This document shows positions 13,493-24,244 of a stretch of DNA of 64,000 nucleotides, piece after piece. The stretch is from assembly GCF_910592395.1 (NCBI RefSeq), contig NC_088319.1, forward strand, positions 7,562,001 to 7,626,000, in the 5' to 3' direction. Position 1 is the first letter of the stretch. The number at the start of each line of letters is the position of its first letter. The translations under genes and the position numbers were made by a program. The stretch is from Lineus longissimus (Eukaryota; Nemertea; Pilidiophora; Heteronemertea; Lineidae). The notes beneath the pieces are model-generated. The model was not told the origin of the DNA and did not search any database. It saw only the letters and a program-made list of their open reading frames with translations.

Positions 13493-15280
13493 TCCTCATG
13501 TCCCCGGTTTGAATGTATCGAGCATGTTATCACACAGTCATTCATTAGTCCTCAATCCTGGGACTTGATGAAGTGTCATCATTAAATTGCGTCACCATTG
13601 TCTGTTTAATGCACCTTAAGCATGAAGAAAGGCCTGCTCTACTTAGCTAGGCCTAAATGTACCTCAAAGTTGTTCTTCGTCCCAGGTTTTGATGTATTCG
13701 AGCATGTCACCACATGCATATTCATTCCATGATGGATGATTTACCCGTATAGACTGTGTACGTGTTGTGAATAGCCAGGAATTTTAGTTCCTTGAAAGCC
13801 ACCCCTGTTCATCAAGAAATACAATCCTGGGTTCTCCCGGGGATCGAAACCGGGCCCTATTGCGTGGTAGCCAGCAGTGTTAACCACTAGGCTATGAGGC
13901 TCCTCATGTCCCCGGTTTGAATGTTTCGAGCATGTTATCACACAGTCATTCAATAGTCCTCAATCCTGGGACTTGATGAAGTGTCATCATTAAATTGCGT
14001 CACCATTGTCTGTTTAATGCACCTTGAGCATGAAAAAAGGTCACTGCTTTAAAGTTCAGATATGCTCTACTCAGCTAGGCCTAAATGTACCTCAAAGTTG
14101 TCCTTCGTCCCAGGTTTTGATGTATTCGAGCATGTCACCACATGCATATTCATTCCATGATGGATGATTTACCCGTATAGACTGTGTACGTGTTGTGAAT
14201 AGCCAGGAATTTTAGTTCCATGAAAGCCACCCCTGTTCATCAAGAAATACAATCCTGGCTTCTCCCCGGGATCGAAACCGGGCCCTATTGCGTGGTAGCC
14301 AGCAGTGTTAAAAGCATGTTATCACACAGTCATTCATTAGTCCTCAATCCTGGGACTTGATGAAGTGTCATCATTAAATTGCGTCACCATTGTCTGTTTA
14401 ATGCACCTTAAGCATGAAGAAAGGCCACTGCTTTGATTTCAGATATGCTCTACTCAGCTAGGCCTAAATGTACCTCAAAGTTGTCCTTCGTCCCAGGTTT
14501 TGATATATTCGAGCATGTCACCACATGCATATTCATTCCATGATGGATGATTTACCCGTATAGACTGTGTAGCCACCCCTGTTCATCAAGAAATACAATC
14601 CTGGGTTCTCCCCGGGATCGAAACCGGGCCCTATTGCGTGGTAGCCAGCAGTGTTAACCACTAGGCCATGAGGCTCCTCATGTCCCCGGTTTGAATGTAT
14701 CAAGCATGTTATCACACAGTCATTCATTAGTCCTCAATCCTGGGACTTGATGAAGTGTCATCATTAAAATGCGTCACCATTGTCTGTTTAATGCCCTTAA
14801 GCATGAAGAAAGGCCTGCTCTACTTAGCTAGGCCTAAATGTACCTCAAAGTTGTTCTTCGTCCCAGGTTTTGATGTATTCGAGCATGTCACCACATGCAT
14901 ATTCATTCCATGATGGATGATTTACCCGTATAGACTGTGTACGTGTTGTGAATAGCCAGGAATTTTAGTTCCTTGAAAGCCACCCCTGTTCATCAAGAAA
15001 TACAATCCTGGGTTCTCCCGGGGATCGAAACCGGGCCCTATTGCGTGGTAGCCAGCAGTGTTAACCACTAGGCTATGAGGCTCCTCATGTCCCCGGTTTG
15101 AATGTATCGAGCATGTTATCACACAGTCATTCATTAGTCCTCAATCCTGGGACTTGATGAAGTGTCATCATTAAATTGCGTCACTATTGTCTGTTTAATG
15201 CACCTTAAGCATGAAGAAAGGCCACTGCTTTAAGTTCAGATATGCTCTACTCAGCTAGGCCTAAATGAGGCTCCTCATGT

Positions 15281-15690
15281 CCCCGGTTTGAATGTATCGA
15301 GCATGTCATCAAACGCACACATGCATAAGGCCTCATCCCAAAGACCAGATGGAGTTTCATCAGGCCTCATCCCAGAGACCAGATTGAGTTTCATCGGTAA
15401 ATTGTGTCACAACGGACTGTTTAATGCAACTAAAGCTTTAGAAAAGCCACTCCTTTAGTTTCAGATATCTACTCGGCTAGGCTTACATGTACCTCGAAGT
15501 TGTATTCATTTCCCCGGTTTGATTATATCTCGAGCATGTCACTACACGCATAGTCATTCATATGGTCTAGTCCCTGGGAGCAGATGAGTGTTATCGGCAA
15601 ATTGTGGAACAATGGACTGTTTGATGCAACTGAAGCTTTAGAAAGGCCACTCCTCTAGCTTCAGAAGTTGTCCTCAATTCCCCGGTTTGA
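15281..15690. repeat. SINE-free, diverged family 1 units at the array edge
   Basis: CCCCGGTTTG-type starts occur at 15281, 15512 and 15680, giving units of 231 and 168 bp with no tRNA-like segment between them. The units share recognisable blocks with sub-unit A (CGAGCATGTCA, GGACTGTTTAATGCAAC, AGAAAAGCCACTCCTTTAG) but are clearly more diverged than the main array. The first contains a local duplication of about 34 bp (GGCCTCATCCCA repeated from about 15,328 and 15,362). Without it the unit would be about 197 bp, close to the sub-unit A length in the main array. The simplest reading is that these are older satellite units from before the SINE joined the monomer. Confidence 0.75.
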
Positions 15691-16090
15691 ATGTATTGAG
15701 CATGTTATCACACAAACAGTCATTGATTAGTCCTCAATCCTGGGACTTGGAGTGTCATCATTAAATTGCGTCACCATTGTCTGTTTAATGCACCTTGAGC
15801 ATGAAAAAAGGTCACTGCTTTAAGTTCAGATATGCTCTACTCAGCTAGGCCTAAATGTACCTCAAAGTTGTCCTTCGTCCCAGGTTTTGATGTATTCGAG
15901 CATGTCACCACATGCATATTCATTCCATGATGGATGATTTACCCGTATAGACTGTGTACGTGTTGTGAATAGCCAGGAATTTTAGTTCCTTGAAAGCCAT
16001 GCCGGTTCATCAAGAAATACAATCCTGGGTTCTCCCCGGGATCGAACCGCCACCATTGTCTGTATTATGGACCTTAAGCATAAAAAAGGC
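15691..16090. repeat. Last family 1 monomer, truncated inside the tRNA-like head, and junction
   Basis: A normal SINE-bearing monomer resumes after the diverged units and includes the A6 variant near 15,806. At about 16,047 it breaks inside the B box (GGGATCGAACC, then GCCACCATTGTCTG), jumping to a copy of the GTCACCATTGTCTG part of sub-unit A. It ends at about 16,090, where family 2 begins with a degenerate CTTCATGTCAGCG. No unique DNA separates the two arrays. Confidence 0.75.
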
Positions 16091-19000
16091 CACTTCATGT
16101 CAGCGTTTAACAGTTGCATTGTTTACATCTGTCTTATTCAAGTGAACCGTACCCTCAATCCAGCAAAGGACAATACTTCCACTTCCACAGTTTGGTAAAA
16201 CATACATCACATGCTACAATATAAGATGTTATATGATTGGCTCACTAAGGCAAAGGAGGCAGCGCGTGCAAGAACGTGGCTTAGGAAAAACATATTTATG
16301 GTACAATAAATTAATCAAAATTAATCAAAGAATGATCTTCTATAAACATTGGAAGGAAATTTATGGTACAATGAATTAATCAAAATTAAAACAGAGTTTA
16401 AAATTAAAACAGAGTTTAAAATTAAAACAGAGTTTTCCATCTCCTAGACTAGTTGCCGGCCAAGGCTAAGGAGGCCAGTCTCCCCCGGAGAACTTTCTCC
16501 ACTGCCCAAGGTGACTAGTCACTTGTGTGTCAGGTCGCCTGGGTGTCTAGTTCTTTTCAACCTGTTTCAAGCCACATCAAAGTGCACGAACGTTCAGTTC
16601 CAAGTTAAGAAATAACAGAGACAATTTAGAAACGGAGATGTAGTGTAATCCCTATTGCCCCTTTAAGAGTCACTACAGTGTGGTGCTGCCACCTTCATGT
16701 CAATGGGTTAACAGTGTAATTGCTTCTTTTATCAAACTTGCATTGTTTACATCTGTCTTATTCAAGTGAACCGTACCCTCAATCCAGCAAAGGACAATAC
16801 TTGCACATAATAGTCTGGTAAAACATACATCACATGCTACAATATAAGATGTTATATGATTGGCTCACTAAGGCAAAGGAGGCAGCGCCTGCAAGCACGT
16901 GGCTCAGGAAAAACATATTTATGGTACAATAAATTAATCAAAATTAATCAAAGAATGATCTTCTATAAACATTGGAAGGAAATTTATGGTACAATAAATT
17001 AATCAAAATTAAAACAGAGTTTAAAATTAAAACAGAGTTTTCCATCTCCTAGACTAGTTGCTGGCCAAGGCTAAGGAGGCCAGTCTCCCCCGGAGAACTT
17101 TCTCCACTGCCCAAGGTGACTAGTCACTTGTGTGTCAGGTCGCCTGGGTGTCTAGTTCTTTTCAACCTGTTTCAAGCCACATCAAAGTGCACGAACGTTC
17201 AGTTCCAAGTTAAGAAATAACATAGACAATTTAGAAACGGAGATGTAGTGTAATCCCTATTGCCCCTTCAAGAGTCACTACAGTGTGGTGCTGCCACCTT
17301 CATGTCAACGGGTTAACAGTGTAATGGCTTATTTTGCTTCTTTTATCAAACTTGCATTGTTTACATCTGCCTTATTCAAGTGAACCGTACCCTCAATCCA
17401 GCAAAGGACAATACTTCCACATAATAGTCTGGTAAAACATACATCACATGCTACAATATAAGATGTTATATGATTGGCTCACTAAGGCAAAGGAGACAGC
17501 CCGTGCAAGCACGTGGCTCAGGAAAAACATATTTATGGTACAATAAATTAATCAAAATTAATCAAAGAATGATCTTCTATAAACATTGGAAGGAAATTTA
17601 TGGTACAATAAATTAATCAAAATTAAAACAGAGTTTAAAATTAAAACAGAGTTTTCCATCTCCTAGACTAGTTGCCGGCCAAGGCTAAGGAGGGCAGTCT
17701 CCCCCGGAGAACTTTCTCCACTGCCCAAGGTGACTAGTCACTTGTGTGTCAGGTCGCCTGGGTGTCTAGTTCTTTTCAACCTGTTTCAAGCCACATCAAA
17801 GTGCACGAACGTTCAGTTCCAAGTTAAGAAATAACAGAGACAATTTAGAAACGGAGATGTAGTGTAATCCCTATTGCCCCTTTAAGAGTCACTACAGTGT
17901 GGTGCTGCCACCTTCATGTCAATGGGTTAACAGTGTAATTGCTTCTTTTATCAAACTTGCATTGTTTACATCTGTCTTATTCAAGTGAACCGTTTCCCCA
18001 ATCCAGCAAACGACAATACTTGCACATAATAGTCTGGTAAAACATACATCACATGCTACAATATAAGATGTTATATGATTGCTCACTAAGGCAAAGGAGG
18101 CAGCCCGTGCAAGCACGTGGCTCAGGAAAAACATATTTATGGTACAATAAATTAATCAAAATTAATCAAAGAATGATCTTCTATAAACATTGGAAGGAAA
18201 TTTATGGTACAATAAATTAATCAAAATTAAAACAGAGTTTAAATTAAAACAGGGTTTTCCATCTCCTAGACTAGTTGCCGGCCAAGGCTAAGGAGGCCAG
18301 TCTCCCCCGGAGAACTTTCTCCACTGCCCAAGGTGACTAGTCACTTGTGTGTCAGGTCACCAGGGTGTCTAGTTCTTTTCAACCTGTTTCAAGCCACATC
18401 AAAGTGCACGAACGTTCAGTTCCAAGTTAAGAAATAACATAGACAATTTAGAAACGGATATGTAGTGTAATCCCTATTGCCCCTTTAAGAGTCACTACAG
18501 TGTGGTGCTGCCACCTTCATGTCAATGGGTTAACAGTGTAATTGCTTCTTTTATCAAACTTGCATTGTTTACATCTGTCTTATTCAAGTGAACCGTTTCC
18601 CCAATCCAGCAAAGGACAATACTTGCACATAATAGTCTGGTAAAACATACATCACATGCTACAATATAAGATGTTATATGATTGCTCACTAAGGCAAAGG
18701 AGGCAGCCCGTGCAAGCACGTGGCTCAGGAAAAACATATTTATGGTACAATAAATTAATCAAAATTAATCAAAGAATGATCTTCTATAAACATTGGAAGG
18801 AAATTTATGGTACAATAAATTAATCAAAATTAAAACAGAGTTTAAATTAAAACAGGGTTTTCCATCTCCTAGACTAGTTGCCGGCCAAGGCTAAGGAGGC
18901 CAGTCTCCCCCGGAGAACTTTCTCCACTGCCCAAGGTGACTAGTCACTTGTGTGTCAGGTCACCTGGGTGTCTAGTTCTTTTCAACCTGTTTCAAGCCAC

Positions 19001-22000
19001 ATCAAAGTGCACGAACGTTCAGTTCCAAGTTAAGAAATAACATAGACAATTTAGAAACGGAGATGTAGTGTAATCCCTATTGCCCCTTCAAGAGTCACTA
19101 CAGTGTGGTGCTGCCACCTTCATGTCAACGGGTTAACAGTGTAATGGCTTCTTTTGCTTCTTTTATCAAACTTGCATTGTTTACATCTGTCTTATTCAAG
19201 TGAACCGTACCCTCAATCCAGCAAAGGACAATACTTGCACATAATAGTCTGGTAAAACATACATCACATGCTACAATATAAGATGTTATATGATTGGCTC
19301 ACTAAGGCAAAGGAGGCAGCGCCTGCAAGCACGTGGCTCAGGAAAAACATATTTATGGTACAATAAATTAATCAAAATTAATCAAAGAATGATCTTCTAT
19401 AAACATTGGAAGGAAATTTATGGTACAATAAATTAATCAAAATTAAAACAGAGTTTAAAATTAAAACAGAGTTTTCCATCTCCTAGACTAGTTGCCGGCC
19501 AAGGCTAAGGAGGCCAGTCTCCCCCGGAGAACTTTCTCCACTGCCCAAGGTGACTAGTCACTTGTGTGTCAGGTCGCCTGGGTGTCTAGTTCTTTTCAAC
19601 CTGTTTCAAGCCACATCAAAGTGCACGAACGTTCAGTTCCAAGTTAAGAAATAACATAGACAATTTAGAAACGGAGATGTAGTGTAATCCCTATTGCCCC
19701 TTCAAGAGTCACTACAGTGTGGTGCTGCCACCTTCATGTCAACGGGTTAACAGTGTAATGGCTTCTTTTGCTTCTTTTATCAAACTTGCATTGTTTACAT
19801 CTGCCTTATTCAAGTGAACCGTACCCTCAATCCAGCAAAGGACAATACTTCCACATAATAGTCTGGTAAAACATACATCACATGCTACAATATAAGATGT
19901 TATATGATTGGCTCACTAAGGCAAAGGAGACAGCCCGTGCAAGCACGTGGCTCAGGAAAAACATATTTATGGTACAATAAATTAATCAAAATTAATCAAA
20001 GAATGATCTTCTATAAACATTGGAAGGAAATTTATGGTACAATAAATTAATCAAAATTAAAACAGAGTTTAAAATTAAAACAGAGTTTTCCATCTCCTAG
20101 ACTAGTTGCCGGCCAAGGCTAAGGAGGGCAGTCTCCCCCGGAGAACTTTCTCCACTGCCCAAGGTGACTAGTCACTTGTGTGTCAGGTCGCCTGGGTGTC
20201 TAGTTCTTTTCAACCTGTTTCAAGCCACATCAAAGTGCACGAACGTTCAGTTCCAAGTTAAGAAATAACAGAGACAATTTAGAAACGGAGATGTAGTGTA
20301 ATCCCTATTGCCCCTTTAAGAGTCACTACAGTGTGGTGCTGCCACCTTCATGTCAATGGGTTAACAGTGTAATTGCTTCTTTTATCAAACTTGCATTGTT
20401 TACATCTGTCTTATTCAAGTGAACCGTTTCCCCAATCCAGCAAACGACAATACTTGCACATAATAGTCTGGTAAAACATACATCACATGCTACAATATAA
20501 GATGTTATATGATTGCTCACTAAGGCAAAGGAGGCAGCCCGTGCAAGCACGTGGCTCAGGAAAAACATATTTATGGTACAATAAATTAATCAAAATTAAT
20601 CAAAGAATGATCTTCTATAAACATTGGAAGGAAATTTATGGTACAATAAATTAATCAAAATTAAAACAGAGTTTAAATTAAAACAGGGTTTTCCATCTCC
20701 TAGACTAGTTGCCGGCCAAGGCTAAGGAGGCCAGTCTCCCCCGGAGAACTTTCTCCACTGCCCAAGGTGACTAGTCACTTGTGTGTCAGGTCACCAGGGT
20801 GTCTAGTTCTTTTCAACCTGTTTCAAGCCACATCAAAGTGCACGAACGTTCAGTTCCAAGTTAAGAAATAACATAGACAATTTAGAAACGGATATGTAGT
20901 GTAATCCCTATTGCCCCTTTAAGAGTCACTACAGTGTGGTGCTGCCACCTTCATGTCAATGGGTTAACAGTGTAATTGCTTCTTTTATCAAACTTGCATT
21001 GTTTACATCTGTCTTATTCAAGTGAACCGTTTCCCCAATCCAGCAAAGGACAATACTTGCACATAATAGTCTGGTAAAACATACATCACATGCTACAATA
21101 TAAGATGTTATATGATTGCTCACTAAGGCAAAGGAGGCAGCCCGTGCAAGCACGTGGCTCAGGAAAAACATATTTATGGTACAATAAATTAATCAAAATT
21201 AATCAAAGAATGATCTTCTATAAACATTGGAAGGAAATTTATGGTACAATAAATTAATCAAAATTAAAACAGAGTTTAAATTAAAACAGGGTTTTCCATC
21301 TCCTAGACTAGTTGCCGGCCAAGGCTAAGGAGGCCAGTCTCCCCCGGAGAACTTTCTCCACTGCCCAAGGTGACTAGTCACTTGTGTGTCAGGTCACCTG
21401 GGTGTCTAGTTCTTTTCAACCTGTTTCAAGCCACATCAAAGTGCACGAACGTTCAGTTCCAAGTTAAGAAATAACATAGACAATTTAGAAACGGAGATGT
21501 AGTGTAATCCCTATTGCCCCTTCAAGAGTCACTACAGTGTGGTGCTGCCACCTTCATGTCAACGGGTTAACAGTGTAATGGCTTCTTTTGCTTCTTTTAT
21601 CAAACTTGCATTGTTTACATCTGTCTTATTCAAGTGAACCGTACCCTCAATCCAGCAAAGGACAATACTTGCACATAATAGTCTGGTAAAACATACATCA
21701 CATGCTACAATATAAGATGTTATATGATTGGCTCACTAAGGCAAAGGAGGCAGCGCCTGCAAGCACGTGGCTCAGGAAAAACATATTTATGGTACAATAA
21801 ATTAATCAAAATTAATCAAAGAATGATCTTCTATAAACATTGGAAGGAAATTTATGGTACAATAAATTAATCAAAATTAAAACAGAGTTTAAAATTAAAA
21901 CAGAGTTTTCCATCTCCTAGACTAGTTGCCGGCCAAGGCTAAGGAGGCCAGTCTCCCCCGGAGAACTTTCTCCACTGCCCAAGGTGACTAGTCACTTGTG

Positions 22001-23094
22001 TGTCAGGTCGCCTGGGTGTCTAGTTCTTTTCAACCTGTTTCAAGCCACATCAAAGTGCACGAACGTTCAGTTCCAAGTTAAGAAATAACATAGACAATTT
22101 AGAAACGGAGATGTAGTGTAATCCCTATTGCCCCTTCAAGAGTCACTACAGTGTGGTGCTGCCACCTTCATGTCAACGGGTTAACAGTGTAATGGCTTCT
22201 TTTGCTTCTTTTATCAAACTTGCATTGTTTACATCTGCCTTATTCAAGTGAACCGTACCCTCAATCCAGCAAAGGACAATACTTCCACATAATAGTCTGG
22301 TAAAACATACATCACATGCTACAATATAAGATGTTATATGATTGGCTCACTAAGGCAAAGGAGACAGCCCGTGCAAGCACGTGGCTCAGGAAAAACATAT
22401 TTATGGTACAATAAATTAATCAAAATTAATCAAAGAATGATCTTCTATAAACATTGGAAGGAAATTTATGGTACAATAAATTAATCAAAATTAAAACAGA
22501 GTTTAAAATTAAAACAGAGTTTTCCATCTCCTAGACTAGTTGCCGGCCAAGGCTAAGGAGGGCAGTCTCCCCCGGAGAACTTTCTCCACTGCCCAAGGTG
22601 ACTAGTCACTTGTGTGTCAGGTCGCCTGGGTGTCTAGTTCTTTTCAACCTGTTTCAAGCCACATCAAAGTGCACGAACGTTCAGTTCCAAGTTAAGAAAT
22701 AACATAGACAATTTAGAAACGGAGATGTAGTGTAATCCCTATTGCCCCTTCAAGAGTCACTACAGTGTGGTGCTGCCACCTTCATGTCAACGGGTTAACA
22801 GTGTAATGGCTTCTTTTGCTTCTTTTATCAAACTTGCATTGTTTACATCTGTCTTATTCAAGTGAACCGTTTCCCCAATCCAGCAAACGACAATACTTGC
22901 ACATAATAGTCTGGTAAAACATACATCACATGCTACAATATAAGATGTTATATGATTGCTCACTAAGGCAAAGGAGGCAGCCCGTGCAAGCACGTGGCTC
23001 AGGAAAAACATATTTATGGTACAATAAATTAATCAAAATTAATCAAAGAATGATCTTCTATAAACATTGGAAGGAAATTTATGGTACAATAAAT
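16091..23094. repeat. Satellite family 2 array, left segment (603/614-bp monomers)
   Basis: Twelve monomers start near CCACCTTCATGTCAA at 16091 (degenerate), 16695, 17301, 17915, 18518, 19121, 19735, 20349, 20952, 21555, 22169 and 22783. The 603-bp class lacks the GGCTTCTTTTG duplication that the 614-bp class has. From 17915 the order 603+603+614+614 repeats as a 2,434-bp higher-order unit (17915, 20349, 22783). Each monomer has an AT-rich half, in which ATTTATGGTACAATAAATT occurs twice about 70 bp apart, and a GC-richer half with three consecutive hairpins. The first monomer has an extra AATTAAAACAGAGTTTA unit (three copies near 16,390-16,435). No sequence relation to family 1 is visible. 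Confidence 0.95.
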
Positions 23095-23692
23095 GAAATG
23101 GCCAGGGCCATTGTGCTCACCTCATGTGGAGGAAAGATGGATAAAGAGCATGGTCTTGTGTCATGTAGTGTTAGGTTTGATGTAGGTCCAAGCAATTACA
23201 ATTTCCCCAAAATGGCCAATTTACAGTACATTCGACCTCTGTGACCTTGAAAAGTAGGTCAAATCAAAGAAGACCCGGGTGACACATTGAATGGTTGTTA
23301 GAATTAGATGAACCTATGATATAAAATTGGTGCCAATCGGGCAAGTCATTACTAGGAATAATGGCATTTTGAAGAATTTAGGATTTGGCCCCCTCCCTGG
23401 AGGCCAAACGGCAAATCAGATCGCACCAAACTTCGGTACCTGAGATCACCTGACCAAGGGGTACATGTGTACTTAATTTGTGATCAATAGTCATTGCAGT
23501 TAAGAAACGTGCCATAGTTACCGCCCGACGGCGAATTTACGCCATTTGACCTCTGCGACCTTGACAAGAAGGTCAAATTAAAAACCTGTGTGACATATGC
23601 TGTATGGTGGTTAGATGTACCCATGATATCAAATTGGTGGCAATCGGGCAAGAAGTTAAGGAATAATCACATTTTTAAGGTTTTTGGATTTT

Positions 23693-23704
23693 GCCCCCTG
23701 GTGG
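23693..23704 (-). promoter_or_regulatory. CTCF-like core motif in element core unit 2
   Basis: Plus GCCCCCTGGTGG is, on the minus strand, CCACCAGGGGGC, the bilaterian CTCF core. The third core unit has a second match at 23994-24005. The first unit has a broken version near 23,389-23,402. The match is by motif only. Confidence 0.3.
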
Positions 23705-23993
23705 TCAAGTGGTGAATCATATTGGACCAAACTTCGGTCCCTGAGATCACCTGACTAAGGGGTAAATGTGTACCAAATTTGGTATCAATAGTCATTGCAG
23801 TTTAGAAACGTGCCATCGTTACATCCTAACGGCCAATTTACACCATTTGACCTCTGTGACCTTGAAAAGGAGGTCAAATCAAAAACCCGGAGGATATATG
23901 ATGCACCTTTGCTAGAAGTACCTACCATATTTTTTTCAAAATTTCCCGACTACTATTAAGGGAGATATTGCATATTTTCACTTTTAACGTTTG

Positions 23994-24005
23994 GCCCCCT
24001 GGTGG
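23994..24005 (-). promoter_or_regulatory. CTCF-like core motif in element core unit 3
   Basis: Same 12-bp core as at 23693-23704, here with GGCC-type flanks (GGCCCCCTGGTGGCC). The two are 301 bp apart, the core-repeat period, so they are copies of one ancestral motif. Confidence 0.3.
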
Positions 24006-24120
24006 CCAAACCATGAAACGAATCGGACCGAAACTTGGTCTCCCAGGTGTCATTACATAAGGGTACATGTGTACCAAGTTTCAACTCAATAGCTCTAACA
24101 GTTACGAAACGTGCCCTGCT

Positions 24121-24131
24121 AACGGACGACG

Positions 24132-24193
<62 letters not shown>

Positions 24194-24204
24194 ACGACGG
24201 ACGC
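24121..24204. repeat. GAC/ACG trinucleotide microsatellite with GGAC interruptions
   Basis: An uninterrupted run of ACG triplets is bounded by GGACGACGG on each side. It sits just before the terminal hairpin of the element. Translation gives poly-arginine on both strands, which is an artefact of the repeat. Confidence 0.95.
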
Positions 24205-24218
24205 CACGGTATGGGATA

Positions 24219-24244
24219 AGCTCACCTCTGCTAAGAGGTGAGCT
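24219..24244. other. Right-terminal hairpin of the 23,095-24,247 element
   Basis: AGCTCACCTCT / GCTA / AGAGGTGAGCT is a perfect 11-bp stem with a 4-nt loop, ending in CTAAT at the insertion junction. The CTAA directly at the end also fits the CTRR rule of Helitron 3' ends, although classic Helitrons place the hairpin several bases further inside. Confidence 0.85.

Larger units (their letters stand above)
1..15280. repeat. Satellite family 1: tandem array of SINE-bearing monomers (~365/408/428 bp)
   Basis: About 37 head-to-tail monomers fill this stretch. Each has three parts in plus orientation. Sub-unit A starts near CCCCGGTTTGAATGT. Sub-unit B starts near CCCAGGTTTTGATGT and is a diverged copy of A, since both continue into CGAGCATGT and a CATTCATT-like run. 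A tRNA-like segment on the minus strand follows. Three length classes occur. The ~428-bp class carries an extra ~20 bp (CACTGCTTTAAAGTTCAGAT) and an A6 run. The 408-bp class lacks the extra segment and has GAAGAAAGG. The ~365-bp spacing arises where ~43 bp around the A box is deleted (AGTGTTAAAAGCATG). Spacing of equivalent points is 791, 835, 408, 427 or 428 bp. Copies are nearly identical, differing by scattered substitutions, which points to recent homogenisation. The window starts inside the array. I see no protein-coding gene here. Confidence 0.95.

Noticed and set aside
1041-15134. Recurrent 64-70-codon minus-strand frames across family 1
   Set aside because: They read straight through the tRNA-like head and satellite sequence, recur with the monomer period and stop in monomers with small deletions. 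They are a by-product of the repeat, not a protein family.
22930-23244. 104-codon plus-strand frame
   Set aside because: It spans the junction between a satellite monomer and the inserted element, so it cannot be an ancestral gene.
23956-24241. Arginine-rich frames on both strands
   Set aside because: Both are translations of the GAC/ACG microsatellite.
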